Positions 11,217 through 23,479 of a stretch of DNA of 64,000 nucleotides are shown piece after piece (the first letter of the stretch is position 1; each line of letters begins with the position of its first letter). Source of the DNA: Adenophora triphylla var. japonica (taxonomy: Eukaryota; Streptophyta; Magnoliopsida; Asterales; Campanulaceae); assembly GCA_022495995.1 (NCBI GenBank), contig JAFEMH010000337.1, positions 186,001-250,000 on the forward strand. The letters run 5' to 3'. Position numbers and translations under genes: made by a program. Under the pieces are notes generated by a model, which was not told the origin of the DNA, ran no database searches, and saw nothing but the letters and a program-made list of their open reading frames with translations.

Positions 11217-12572
11217 TTTTTTGTTTTAAAATCTTTTAAACAAAACAAAAGATTTTTAAACAATGATGAGGGTCAAACTTTCATTTTACCCCTTCCTTTA
11301 ATCTGTTGTGTGTGTGTGCACGTGCTTTACTTTTTATTTTACAAAAAATAAAAATACAAAAAAAAAAATGCATCAATATACATCTCGTGCATACATTTAA
11401 AATTCTTCAAAAACTTCGTTTTACTCGTAAAAGAATTTTAGAGACCGCACACTACGCGCACCGCCGCTCGGTTACACCGCACACTACTCACACACCGTCG
11501 CTTACACCGCACGCTACGCGCACCGCCGCTCGGATACACCGCACACTACAACCCTCAACCCGGAGTGGTCTCGCTTGCCCCGTTAGGTCTTCCTAGGCCT
11601 CTTGGACGCGCACGGGATCATTCCAAACATCCCATCCTAGCCAAGCGTCAACCCCGCACGTTTGAGTCTTGAGTCACACTCGTCCGCACTCGGTTGGTTT
11701 TTACCCAGTCCGTGTCATACACTGGATACATATACCATGCCGGCCATTTTTCGAGTCAAGGCTCGGAACTCAAGATCCCTTGCGCAAGCAAAGCGATGAA
11801 AGGTCATGCTAAAATCTTGACTCGATCTTGATTTCCGGCTACACCTGCACGATGTTCCGTCCCGATATACATCCATGCTCACATGACACCATGTCATCAC
11901 GCCTTTGATACGTCGCCCATGACAATATGACCCACCAACGCCTAACGTCACGCATCCCTTGCGCAAGCAAGGTAAAGAGAGGTCATGCCGAACTCTTGAC
12001 CCGATCTTGACTCGGGCCGGCTCGGTTCACTATTCACATGGCTAACGCATCAAAACGAACATGACAGGCTCGGTCCTTAGGTTCGATTTTTCTTTAGGCC
12101 GGTGGAAACCGCTTGCACTATAGGACCCTCGCCCGGGGCCGTCCACCCCGGGATGTCGAAATACAGGTGCAAAACGAGGGCTTATAGCCGCACGTATGGT
12201 CTCCATCGACCCAGATCTAGCATAGTTGCGAAAAACAAGAGCAATCTTTTCCAACCTACCTAGGATTCTGAGAAAACATGTTTTAAGTAAATTAAAACAA
12301 CAAAAAATAAAAATAAAAGAAACGGAAACCGCATGCCACGTGAGCTTTCCCCTTTTATCCCGTTAGGCCATTCCCGTGTCTAAACCTTGCCCGTCACCCT
12401 CCAAATAACCGAGAGTGGTTGAGAATCCCCGGAAGCCGCCTTTTCGCATCGAGGTCACAAGGTCCGATAGCCCTTCCAGCTTCAACGGTCCGCACCGTCC
12501 GATACTCCCCATGACGGATCAACAGATAACAGTGAGGGAAACGGAACCCCGCCACTAAGGAATCTCCGCATA
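11217..12572 (+). other. Untranslated leader of Element 2
   Basis: No gene. It contains ACACCGCACACTAC-type short repeats (11446-11550), paired CCCTTGCGCAAGCAA blocks (11779 and 11955 regions), and a conserved block around 12060-12300 shared with Element 5 (56360-56600, minus) and partly with Element 1 (28930-29130, minus). That block includes a GAAAAACAAGAGCAATCTTT stretch ending AAACATGTTTTAA. Confidence 0.55.
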
Positions 12573-14580
12573 ATGGAGGAGGTGCTGCGAGCCTTCGAAA
12601 CCATCAAGAAGCGCCAAGAGGAACAGCAAGCTCGGATCGCCGACACCTTGCGTCTTCGAGGAACAAGCTGCAGCTTCCCAACCCGACGGAACCTTTGTTC
12701 TCATAGAGGACGAAGATATACCGGCTCCCCGGTTTCTCAAAGCTATCAAGCAGGTCCCGCCTCCGCCAAGCTACGAGATCCCATCAACGCAAAGCAGCTC
12801 TCGCTCAAAGCTCCTCAAAGCGCTGGGCCAAGGTGTCCGACATGCCCGCCAAGACAACGCTTCCCGCCCGCACATCAAGCTCAAGCACCAACAAAGACAC
12901 ATACGTGCTCGCTCCGCGTATCCCAATGCATCTCGGTATCCCCAGATTCAATCCTTTGCCTCTATACGAGCCTCGCAATCACAATCAAAAGTCCCCATGC
13001 TTGCTGTGGATAGGCATCCCGAGCGGATATCCCGACATCTCAAGCTTGCCACCCGCTAGTCCGCCAATTGGGGCTAACGAATCATTTCCCAGCTTCCCAA
13101 ACACAACCCTTAGCGGACCCGGCAATCACGCCTCAACTTCAACACCCCTGTGGTATGGGTTGGTATACACTCAACTACCTCCCCAAGACTCCCGAATGGC
13201 AATCCCATCACCAATCCACCTCCATCTTCGGTTTTCCGTCCCCGAAACGGTAACTCCACCTCGCATACTCGATCCCCACATGGCCCGGCCGATTGAACAA
13301 ATGAAAGACATGCAAGGCAAGCTAGCTAGTTCTCTAAGGACTCCCTCCCGCCACCGATCCGAACAAAGTGGTCCCTCTCCTCCAAAGTTCAGATGCCGAA
13401 ATGGAAAAGTTTGACGCACGGAATGCCCAAAAACCCACATCGACACCTACGTCCCGGGTATGAGAGCCAAAGGGGCAACCCTCAACAGATGGCGCATCAT
13501 TTTCAGCATTCCTCAAATCCACAAAGCACTAAGGTGGTTCCTCAACGTGAAGGCGTAAAACCGCTCCACATGGGATCGATCGTTGAAATCTTCCCCGGAG
13601 AAGTACCGCGCCAATCTTGAATGGGAAACAAACCGCCATGACTCCGCAAGCCACCGAACAAAAGGATGACGAACCAAATGGGCGAGTTCTACAAAAGATG
13701 GAACTGAAGCTAAGCGAGATAATGGATCCACTTTCCAAAGAAGAGCAGATGGACATCTTCCATTCCCGCCTCAAACCATCTTTGAGGACCTTGATCGCCC
13801 ACCATTTCTATCCGGATCTCCGTGCCATGGTCAACGCCGGACAAAGTTTGAAAAGACCTCGAGTCTTCAAAAGGCAACAAAGAACCCCGCCTCATCTTAC
13901 CGCTATCGAACAAACTCCGGCAACTTCAACTCCCGCCCGACCAAAGGAAAGGAAGCAAATGAACAAGGCACTACATTCGTAACGGAGCTCAAGTAAACCG
14001 CGATCAAGCGCCCCAAAGAATAACAACCCCCTCGCTTCCCACAGCCCAAAGATTTAGATAACCCGGAAATGCCCTTGGGTCAAGTATTTGAAGCTTTGGT
14101 GAAACGAAATCTTCTCAAACCACTCGAGAATTTCCAACCGAAGACCTCTCAAACCCAACATGGATATGAGCAAACACCGCGCCTTCCACAACTACCCCGG
14201 CCACACCACCGACAATTGCTTCGTGCTCAAGCAGTGGTCCAGGCTCATTGAGGAGGGAAAATTGGAACGCCCTCGTGGTCCCAATACCATCGGAAATCCA
14301 TTCCCCCGAACGACAGGTAAACTCAATAGCCTTTGACGAAACTCCAAGCGAGAGCAGCACTCGCAATTTCCGAAACCGTCGCATGCCGTCCCGCTACGAC
14401 TCGGGAGCGTGAAACCGTAGTCAAGAGATCTCGTGACCGGGAATTCCGACAAGAACGCCCAAGGGCCACCGTCTCCCTACGATCTTTGCCCCACCCAAGG
14501 CATACAAATGGATGGATCGAACGTTCCCGTAAGAGACCGAGTCCAACGGTAGCACGGGAAGCGGTTTAGCCTTCACGTAC
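12573..14580 (+). pseudogene. gag: gag remnant of Element 2
   Basis: The first frame opens MEEVLRAFETIKKRQEEQQA, a coiled-coil-like N-terminus, then breaks. Near 13700-13900 a capsid-like segment reads SRLKPSLRTLIAHHFYPDLR followed by AMVNAGQSLKRP, resembling the C-terminal half of retrotransposon capsid. At least five frame changes occur in 2 kb. No CCHC knuckle is visible. Many breaks sit at sites where CAG/CTG would restore the expected wording, so part of the damage may be technical. It is followed directly by the protease region. Confidence 0.6.
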
Positions 14581-15050
14581 GATGACTTGCCAATATGTGA
14601 GAATCGGCACAACGAAGCCCTCCTCATCCTCATAAAAATAGAGATGTTCTTCCTCCCGAACGTCTTGATTGATAACGGCTCCGCAGCCAACATCATCGCT
14701 TGAGCACACCGAAACGACTCCGCATCGACCGTTCTCGATAAGGCCTTCACCTCGGGTAATCCGAGCCTACGATTCCACCGCACGACCAATCGTAGGAGTC
14801 ATCAATCCGAGGATCCAATTCGACGTACAACCGGAGCTCGGTAGAGTTCCAAGTCGTGGAAATCAAACCAACCTTCTCTCGCTTTGTTGGGACGACCTTG
14901 GATACATCGATGAAAGCAAGATCATCTACTCTTCACCAATGCGTGAAATTCATCAATGCCAATGGAGCGATCGAAGTGATCCGCGGAAGCAAGCAGTAAT
15001 GGCAAGTGCTTGGCCGCAAGCTATGACCTGTAAGAAGGTCCCGACATGAC
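14581..15050 (+). pseudogene. Aspartic protease remnant of Element 2
   Basis: LIDNGSAANI at about 14666-14695 is the retropepsin active-site motif in its Tat form (DNGS in place of DTGS). It is followed in other frames by SLSTxKRLRID- and IRAYDSTAR-like pieces (about 14760-14790) that match the proteases of Elements 4 and 5 (TIKAYDSTSR). The frame is broken at least twice. Confidence 0.65.
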
Positions 15051-16056
15051 CGAATACTCTTCCCGCATGATTCTCCTACCCCGTCCCGCTACGAAGTGGA
15101 TCCTCACATCCACGCTCTAAGCCGCGACGAGCCGGAAATTGAAGAACTCATGGGTCGATGACAACTCGATATATGCGATCGTGAAGAATGCTTGAGAGAG
15201 GATCAAGAGATGGATGCCCTAATGGAGATTGATCGAGGAGTAGACCCTTACTTCGCCGAAAACCCTCTTGCAACCGGCTCATCACCGATCCCCGCACAAG
15301 ACAACCCTCTAGCCGACACTCTCTGATCTTATGGGGACAGCCATCACAGCCTAGTTCAATTCAACATTCCTGTCCGACTGACGAACAATGGCGCAACCTC
15401 CTCCAAGGCTTAATCGTGGAAGGAGATATAGCATGCCCTCGAATCGACATTGTAAATGTCGTCCAAGCAAAGATCCTGCATAAAGAGGCAGATTCTATGA
15501 AAGTGATCAACATCGCAAGAATCAACTCCGACCGCCGAATGCTTCGCCCTCCTAGAAGTAGCCCTCGCCGACTTCTATCATCAAAAACCCCCAAGGACTG
15601 GTGGCAACACTAATGGAGGGACATCATCGTGGGAGCAGCCAAAAACCTCCGCGATCCGGTTTGAAATCGAACCGCATGCAAGCTACTTTCCGGACTCATG
15701 CCAAGGGAAGATTGGCCACCCGAACCAAAGACCACTCCCTCTAGAGCTACAGCCCATCCGAGAGTAATGAAGCTCGGTCCAATCCCTCGTCGCCTATAGT
15801 CTAGCTTCGAGTCTTGTTGTCTCGTGTATTCACATCTTTTGAGTCTTTTGACGGCTTTACGCCCGACGATTGTGAATCTTTGATCAACAATGTACAGCCT
15901 TCACGCTTTCAATAAAAGGTCCGACCTTCCTAAAAATCATTTCATTGCATCTTTAACAAATGATGATATTAACTAATCAAAACAAGTTAATAACAATTCA
16001 TCTATACAAAAGGCAAACACATTAATTAAATAAATGCATCAAGCAAACATTTAAGC
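15051..16056 (+). other. Unidentified stretch where RT/RNase H would be expected (Element 2)
   Basis: Broken short frames only. None contains the RT signatures seen in the other elements (TPWGTYCY, YxDDM) or RNase H motifs. 15840-16050 becomes AT-rich and non-coding. The likely history is an internal deletion or replacement. Confidence 0.5.
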
Positions 16057-17423
16057 ATGTTGTCAAACGAGAGAAAACCGGGCCCAAGCCGCCGAGAAGG
16101 TTTTAATCACAACGATTTGCAAGATTGTCGAAGAGCCAAAGAGACGCAAGTCCGACGCCATTTCCAAAGACAAACCGCATCTTCCAATACCTCAAGAACG
16201 GGAAACCACCTTCATGAACAAGGAAGACCCACACACGTAAGGGGTCAAAACCAAGAGCATCATGGCCCTAAAACGCCTGCCTCTCACTTCGTCATCCTCG
16301 GGGACATGCTATACAAGAAACGCTACCACGGGCCACTCCTACGCCGCATCGCCCAAGAAGAAGCAAACAAGTTCATGAACGAAGTCCACAATGGGGCTTG
16401 CGGTCCCCACATGAACGCTGAGCCCCGATGCAAATCATTCTCGTGGATGGGCTACTACCGGATCTCCATGGAGGCAGATTGCATCCACTTTGTCCGAAGC
16501 CGCGACAAGTGCCAACGATTCTCCAACCTCAATCATCTACCTCCCCACGATCTCTACCGCATGACTACACCTTGGCCCTTTGCCACTGGGAATTGACGTC
16601 ATCGGGAAAATCGCTCCGCCAGCAAAGAATCTGGTCACGAGTTCATCTTAGTAGCCATCGACTACTTCACCAAATGGGTCGAAGCCAAGTCCTACAAGGT
16701 ACTCACCTCCAAGAAGGTCGCGCATTTCCTCAAGGAAAACATCATCTCGCCGATACGGCATCCCAAATGAGGTCATATCGTACAATGGTTCACACTTCGA
16801 AGGGGAATTCGACTGCATCAGGCTGAATTCAAGATCACACGCCACAAATCTTCTCCCTACCGGCCACAAACAAACGGCGCCGTGGAAGCAAAGAAACAAA
16901 ACCTCGAACGGATCATCCGAAAATGACCACCCGAGGACGAGATTGGCCCGAGAAGCCGCACCTTGCACTTTGGGGCTACCGCACATCACCGAATGCCCAC
17001 GGAGAAACCCCATTTGCCCCGACATACGGGATGGAAGCAGCCCTTCCCATCGAGCCGGAAATTCCCTCACTCCGAGCCGCTGAAAATGACATCAACGAAG
17101 TCGAATGGCTCCGGCCGACACGACGAATTGGCTCGCTAGACGAGCGACGACTAAAGGCCATGGAACACGTCCGAGCCTATCAAAGCAGATGGCTAGAGCT
17201 TTCGACAAGAAAGTCAAATCCCGAGACATCGTGGAAGGTGACCTTGTACTCAAAGAAAAGCCTCCCACTCGAACCAACCCACTGGGAAAATGGGAACCCA
17301 CATGGATCGGCCCTTTCGTGGTTCAAAAGATCTTCTCCGGAGGCGCCATGAAGCCGATGCACCTAGACGGCAATCCCTTCATGAATCCAATAACTAAGCA
17401 AACTTCGCAGATACTTCGCCTAA
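16057..17423 (+). pseudogene. Integrase remnant of Element 2
   Basis: HHCC zinc domain pieces at 16390-16510 (EVHNGACGPHMNA, then the C-x2-C region DKCQRF), catalytic core pieces (FTKWVEAKSYKVL near 16670) and the NGAVEA-type segment near 16875 follow in order. The C-terminal part reads RAFDKKVKSRDIVEGDLVLK (about 17200-17260) and ends at TAA 17421-17423. Frames change near 16600, 16740, 16900 and 17140; at 16741 ATCTCGCCGATACGG stands where homologues have ATCTGCCGATACGG. It lacks upstream RT. Confidence 0.75.
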
Positions 17424-17462
17424 AGAAGAACAACCGTGCATCTCTTGGCACTCCATGTAGTG

Positions 17463-17510
17463 TCGAACTACGCACTCCGAGCCCTCTAGTCCTGGGGAAC
17501 GTAGGCAACC
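17463..17510 (+). other. Conserved post-pol motif, Element 2 copy
   Basis: CGAACTACGCACTCCGAGCC, then GGGGAACGTAGGCAACC. Same arms and order as after pol in Elements 1, 3 and 4. Confidence 0.6.
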
Positions 17511-17739
17511 TTAATTGGTCCTGGTCTAAAAATACACAAAAAGTCAAAAGTTTGAATGTCAATCAAGACCTCCATCAAGCTACGCACTTTTCAAGAACAC
17601 GCCCAACAGCCACCTTGACCAAGTCAAACGACGGCGGCAACATCAAAGGACATCCGAGGGTCACTCAAAGATCAAACGACCGACTCATGTCCGCTTTCCA
17701 AGCCAGGGCTTGTCTTCGCCTCACGCGCTTCAAAAAAAA

Positions 17740-17830
17740 AAAAAGAGAGCTCGAGCAAGGGCTCACAAAAAAAAAACAAAAAAGAGAGCTCGAGCAAGGG
17801 CTCACAAAAAAACAATAAATAAAAGAAGCT
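17740..17830 (+). repeat. Short A-rich tandem repeat with GAGCTCGAGC
   Basis: Two clear copies and one decayed copy of an A run plus GAGAGCTCGAGCAAGGGCTC, about 36 bp apart. It lies in the convergent spacer between pol and the DUF7745-like gene. Confidence 0.6.
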
Positions 17831-18235
17831 CAAGCGTAAGCCGCAAAAGAGGTCAAGAGCCCGACGCCAACAAGAGGCAAGGAAGCTACGAAAAGACCGT
17901 CAAAACGACTTGTCAAGGGAGCATTCAACCTCTCGCCCAAGCACAAAGCCTCAAGAAAAGGGATTGCCGTCATGGCCTGCATCGCTTCACCCGCAAATGC
18001 AATGTAAAAGTCCAAAGATGGACGCCGACAAAGTGCACAAAAGAAACAAAGGCAAACAAGAGATCTTGCGTCTCGACAAAGCTTTAAAAGTAAATCACAA
18101 ATCACTAACGGTTACAACATTTCTTGATGAGTTCAAGCACGGTCTACTCTCAAGTTCACAACATGCTAAAAGACAAATTTTTAATACATTTAACTAATAA
18201 TGTGTTTGCAATGCAATGAATGGATACCTAGGAGG

Positions 18236-19740
18236 TCATTCCGCGCCATCTCGCGCTTGTCCCTCGCCATTCTTTCCTTTCTTCCCTCGTCCCCGCGAGT
18301 CTTCTTTCGCTCCACGTGAACCAACTCGCGTCTCTCGCCCGAGATCGTGGGTCCTCCCCGTAGAGTCAAACAATCCAAGAGCTCTCGTGGCTTCATTCGC
18401 CCGTGCTTCGGCTCGGATCTCCTCCCCGCGAGTCCGTAAAGAGGACCTCTCCCCGTCGCCGGTCAACTCTAGTCTCGTAGTCAAACAAAGTGTCTCCCGT
18501 CACATCCAAAGGGTCGACTGTGCTTCGGCACTCCTAAGGCAATAGCTACTACGGCAACCGGTCCTGCACCGCTACACGCCCGCTCTCCAAGACCACTTGG
18601 GATCGCCCAACACGCCGCTCATACCAAAGCCAGGTACCGAGTCGTCAACACGACACTCTCCCGACGTCTAAGGAGTACCACAGAGGGAAAGCGGAATACT
18701 TCCATACCCTCGTAAAATACAAGAAGGCACTTGAAGCCGCCATACAAAGAGGAACTACCTCCGCAGAGCAAGGTCATCCTGCACCAACAAAGGCTCTCGC
18801 TTCATCCCAAACCGCCGGAAACAAGCGACGGAATATAGAAGGAGGACCAAGACAAACCCGGAACTCGACAACGTAGGACCCTTCCCGCAAGATCCTCCTA
18901 GTCTCAATCCTCCAAAGGAACCCACCACGGATCTCGATGCGTACCAAGCCGTGCCATCCATCTCTCCCAAAGTGACCGATCCATATCCAACACAAGAGGT
19001 CGCCGAGCAAATGACCACGGGCTAAACGACGCCGGAGCCTCGGGCATGGCCTCGAAGTCTCTCTCGCAGCCACAAGGTGAGCAAAGCGGGCTTCCCTCTC
19101 ATAAAACGATCCCCACGCCGCACGATCGATACCATGAAGAGTCTCCCCAAAGACCAACGGGACAATATCCTCTCCACTGCAGCTGCCCTACCACATCTAG
19201 CAAAGCCCCATCACAAATGCCAAGGGAGCTGACCATGAAAAGCGTCGCCATCACGAACAAGGCAAAGGCATCCCAAGAGACGTCACTCATCATCAACCAT
19301 GAACCGCTCCGGCAGCCTCGTAAATGTCGATATGACCCGAATCAAGGATCATGCCCCGCACTTCTTCCAACGAAGTACGAAGAAAGCCTCGCAAGCTTCA
19401 CGCTCACCGCAAAGACCACCAATCAAAGGAAGCGAGATGGCCTCCACCTCCGGTCCTCCAATCAAAGCCCGAAAATCCTCAAAAGTGGGCACCATTTCAT
19501 TGTAGGAGAAACAAGACACATGCCTCCTAACATCCTGTAACTTCGCGGCAGCCCGCAACAAATCCCAATCAGAACCAACTCCTTAAAAGACCAAATCGAG
19601 CAAAGACGAAACCTTACCTCGAAAGCCCGTCTCCGATGCCTCATACGGCGCCGCATCCACGTTTTCAACCGCTCAAGGAAGTGTGCTTGCCTCTCCCGCG
19701 AAAGCCTCGGCAAAATTCTAGGAACATACGAAGAATCCAT
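18236..19740 (-). pseudogene. DUF7745-like gene of Element 2, decayed, antisense
   Basis: The start is ATG at 19740-19738 (MDSSYVPRIL). Ordered matches to the intact Element 1 protein: YNEMVPTFEDFRALIGGPEV (about 19500-19440), WDAFALFVMATLFMVSSLGI (about 19280-19220), VFGETLHGID (about 19155), and the C-terminal tail with THDLGRETRVGSRGAKE and a basic GRGKKGKNG end (18400-18240). These sit in different frames. The protein class is secure by alignment to Elements 1, 3 and 4; its function is unknown. Confidence 0.75.
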
Positions 19741-19831
19741 GGCAAAAATGGAGGTTCCTAGAGAAAATGGGGAAGAAAGCTCGAAAATGGCCGCAAATGG
19801 GGAAATGAGGAAGAACCGTACACCGGAAAGC

Positions 19832-19901
19832 ATTTATCTCCTTCCCAAAGCAAGGTTGGTCCGTACGACCTCTTTGCATGCTAAGTATGTCCGTACGGAC
19901 C
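19832..19901 (-). promoter_or_regulatory. Promoter of antisense DUF7745-like gene, Element 2: two damaged GGTCCGTACGGACC sites
   Basis: GGTCCGTACGACC (one G lost) at 19858-19870 and TGTCCGTACGGACC at 19888-19901. A TATA-like GATAAATG (minus) lies near 19832-19838, about 92 bp before the ATG at 19740. These are the same palindromes as in the LTRs of this element. Confidence 0.65.
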
Positions 19902-20221
19902 TCCTTGCAAAAAGAACCCATTTCCCCAAAGAAACAAGCACAACAACCACTGTCCTCGCAGACCTTGCTCCAAACCGCCCAAACACGGCCAAAGCCATTC
20001 CCGCAAACATACACTACCCACAAACGCACTCTCACCACGTGGCATGTACAAAATATAATAATAATAGCAACCATTTCTAGGACAAATCCCTGAATCACAA
20101 AAATGACATTACATCTTAAAATAAAATACTGTTTGCCGTGCAAATACGAGTGTTTTATTACAGTACATCAAATGTCTCGTTGCTAAACAAAAAAAAAAAG
20201 AGGGAAAGCAAATGAATACTA

Positions 20222-23190
20222 ATCGACTCTCAAGATCATCATCCTCGCCGAGGTCCTCCAGAGAGAAGTCGGGCATCCCCGTGAACTCGCCCGTCACGTC
20301 CTCGTCATCGAGTACCGAGCCCGCCGGAGGCCGCCACTCAAAATAATCCGAAGGATCAAATCCGCGAAAGGATCAAAGAAAGGAAGGCTCGACGAACCCT
20401 CACCCCGCGCATCCCGCCGAGGGAAGAACCGGTAAAGGGTCTCGCGGCCCCTGAGCTCCCGAAGATGTCCCCGCATCCATGCTATGCCGCCCTCGAAGGT
20501 CCCTCCCGCTGCGGCTCCGGCTCGGCTCTAGGCGGAGGAACGCTCCACGTAATGCCTCAAGGCATAGGCTCGTACGCCGGCACGCGTCGCGAAGACCGGC
20601 AAGATATCTTCGAAGCCATCTTCTTCGCAAACGACCTCATCGCCACGTAACGGCGAGTCAAGATATCATAGGCTCTCCCCTGACTCCGCACCAACAAGCG
20701 CCCAAGGAAACGCTCAAGAATACAAGCTTATACTCAACAACAAAAAGAGAAAAATACGTAAAGATGCCAAGATGGAAAAGAGTCAAGACACTCACCGATC
20801 TATCGGGATCCACTCAGATGCAAGCAGAGCTCGCCAGAACGGCATGCATACCCTCCTCTCGATCCGTCCCCACGGACATACGTGAAATCCGGCCCCGCAT
20901 CGAACCTCTGGGAGCTCGCGGGCGCCTCTCTCCTCGCGCGCACTGCGGCGCCCTCGCCTTCCTCCTCACGAAGGCCCCGTACTCCTCTCCATACAAAATG
21001 AACTCCTCGGCGCCGACACCGCCAAGGTACCTCTCGAAATCAAGCACATCCATGTCCCGGGAATCAAGCATCCCAAAGGGAGGGTCCTCTGAGCCACGGG
21101 AAGCACACCGGCCATGCCGCGAAGACCCGCTCCCTGTGTACATGACGCCGCAGTCAAGCCCCGCAAAGATCTTCCGTCGCGCCGTCACTCCTGGAGCCCT
21201 CAAACTCATCCCCTCATACCGAGCCCACGGGAACAAGACGAACCCTCCGGCTACTCCCTCTCTAGACGCTCCCGCACATCCCCGTAGGCGATGGTGAGCT
21301 TCCCCGCCGGGTCCTCCTCTTCCTCGCCGTACGAGCCTGCCAAATTTCAAAGATAGCAGATACGCAAAGAACAGCCCCGGATCTCTATCCCACGGAAGCA
21401 CCGAAAAACCTCATAGAACCACACCGTGACAAAAACAGAAGGCTCAAGCAAAAGAAAAACGGAGAAACGACAAGTTGCTAAATCAAAAACAAGCAATAAA
21501 CTCATACCTCCAAAGCAAAGTCAAAACAGCCAACGAATCGCCACACCCCGGCTAAACCGGTCCAAGGAGAAGTAGAGCTCGCCAAGCCTCGCTCGCCCCA
21601 AGCAATATCACTGCACTTATCCAGTCAATCAAGCTCTCCAACAGAGCAAAGGGAGCCGCGGTCGCGTGGTTCGAGAACAAAGTCTCTGACAAGGCATACC
21701 ACAAAAAGGAGCGCGCCAACCGCTCCGCCGTCACCCGGCCGGTCCCCGAACATAGGCCCCAATACGGCCGTGATCTTCAGCCTCCACGTCACTATACAAC
21801 ATGCCTGTGCCCCCGCGAGGACGAGGCTCAAAGCCCAGCAGCTCGGTCAACACCACATCGTAGATCATATCTTCCACCGTACCGGCCCTCCTTTCAAGGA
21901 AAGCCCGTGATCGCAAAGAAAGTCTGGCCGGCGTCACCGTCACCTCTCCCACTCGATGGAAGGTGTGGGTGGTATCCCACCGCACTCGTAAAGGCCAAGG
22001 AAGACGCTCTTGTTCTTCCTCGTGTCGAAACCCCGGCCTGTGTTCTCGACGAACACCCCTGTGCCGTAAGCGTAAACCAGCCTCCCGGGACTCGGCCTAC
22101 CGTCCACGGAAATATCGTGCATCCGCCGCCATTAGCCAACAACAAATTTCGAGCGATCCCCGAAGTCTTCATCCTCTTGGCCTTCCCGCCATAAGCTCCC
22201 GCATCCCGCAGTAAACACAAAGAAAGGTACGTCAATCACAAGATTTTAATATAAAACAAAAGGCACAAAAGTCCGTCCCAACACGGAAAGCCATGAAAAT
22301 AACCCGTCACAAAACACGGCACACATTGCACATATTTTTCACATATAACCCGTCACAAAACACGGCATATGTCGCACATAATTTTCACATACATTATACA
22401 TATAATTTTTCCCATGCAAACCCGTCACAAAACACGGCACACACCGTACACATTTTCTCAAAAGAAAAAAAAAGGGGATTAAGCCCTACACGACACATTT
22501 TCAAAAAAGTCCGTCCCAACACGGCAAAGGCACATATAACCCGTCACAAAAACACGGCACATATTGCACATATTTTCCCCACAAAGTCCGTCACCCAAGA
22601 ACATGGCACACACGGCACGACACATACGCATAACACATTTTTCAAAAAAATCCGTCCCTACACGGCACACACTTTCAGACAAAACCCGTCACAAAACACG
22701 GCACATGTCACATTTTTTTCACAAAAATTATCACTACACGATAATTTTTCTCATAATGTACATACATAAATAGCATACGGTACAAAACACCAAAGCATGC
22801 ATTTCATTAGAGAGGCACTTTATTTTCACAAATAAGAGCTAATCTACACATTTCTGCACAAAATACACATACCCACAATTTTTACATGTCCATTTTCAAC
22901 AATTCATCAAGAATTTCACAAAAAGGCATAAAAAATAACAAAAATTCAAAAATGCGAAAAACTAAAACCTAGTTCTAGCATTCAAAAATTCGAGCAGGGA
23001 ATCAAAACGGAACGGATTTCTTACCTCCCCGACGTTCATAGAGCGACGATTGTGCACCTCCGGATTCGGATACAATACATACCGGTTCTTCGAAGATGGA
23101 ACGAACGAGATCCAATTTCTTTGAAGCTCCATCCGTTGCTCGACCACCTCGATCAAGGCTGACGACGACTCCTTCGAGATCCTTCACCCA
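20222..23190 (-). pseudogene. PMD gene of Element 2, decayed, antisense, intron-containing
   Basis: Probable exon 1 starts at ATG 23190 (MGEGSRRSRRQP, then a frame break) and ends at a CCG|GTATGT donor near 23083. Exon 2 pieces include RWDTTHTFHRVGEVTVTPA (about 21980-21925) and LARSFLWYALSETLFSNHAT (about 21720-21660), the PMD core. Exon 3 pieces lie at 21400-20810 and exon 4 pieces about 20640-20222. Order and spacing match the genes of Elements 1 and 3. Frame breaks are frequent, as elsewhere in this element. Confidence 0.7.
22290..22705. repeat. Irregular repeat field in PMD intron 1 (Element 2)
   Basis: Eight or so copies of CCCGTCACAAAACACGGCAC or variants (CCGTCCCAACACGG, CCGTCACCCAAGAACATGGC), 38-80 bp apart, each followed by CACATAxxGCACAT-like text. 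Every copy can fold as CCGT...ACGG. It lies within the first intron of the antisense PMD gene. Confidence 0.7.
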
Positions 23191-23303
23191 TGGCAAGCAA
23201 TTCAAGCAAAAATTGTTGATTTTGGTTAACAATGGAGGATTTTTCTCTTTCTCTCTCTCTCGGTTCACGCACGGAAGAAGAAGGAATGGGGAAGGGCTCG
23301 GCA

Positions 23304-23387
23304 TTTAAACCTCGGTCAAAACCTGGAACCGTAAAACCAAGGTGGTCCGTACGGACCTCTTTGCAACTGTGTTGGTCCGTACGGACC
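23304..23387 (-). promoter_or_regulatory. Promoter of antisense PMD gene, Element 2: two perfect GGTCCGTACGGACC sites and TTTAAA
   Basis: Perfect palindromes at 23344-23357 and 23374-23387, 30 bp apart, both followed on the + strand by TCTTTGCAA. TTTAAAT-type box at 23304-23309 (minus). A GAGAGAGA-rich leader (23240-23262) then leads to the ATG at 23190. Layout matches 421-600 of Element 1. Confidence 0.75.
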
Positions 23388-23479
23388 TCTTTGCAAGGGG
23401 TGGCCAAATTACTTTCCCGCCCTTATAATCTTTGCCCCTGGCTGTCCTAAGGCCTTTTCCAGCAAATCCAAGTGCAGAA

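Noticed and set aside
10386..11351. 321-codon open frame in the left LTR of Element 2
   Set aside because: Arg/Pro-rich translation of the repetitive C/G-rich LTR leader; the matching frame is broken in the right LTR and no domain is visible.
14666..14695. Possible endogenous pararetrovirus (Caulimoviridae) from protease and RT motifs
   Set aside because: LTRs, tRNA primer sites, integrase and target duplications are present; all fit LTR retrotransposons.
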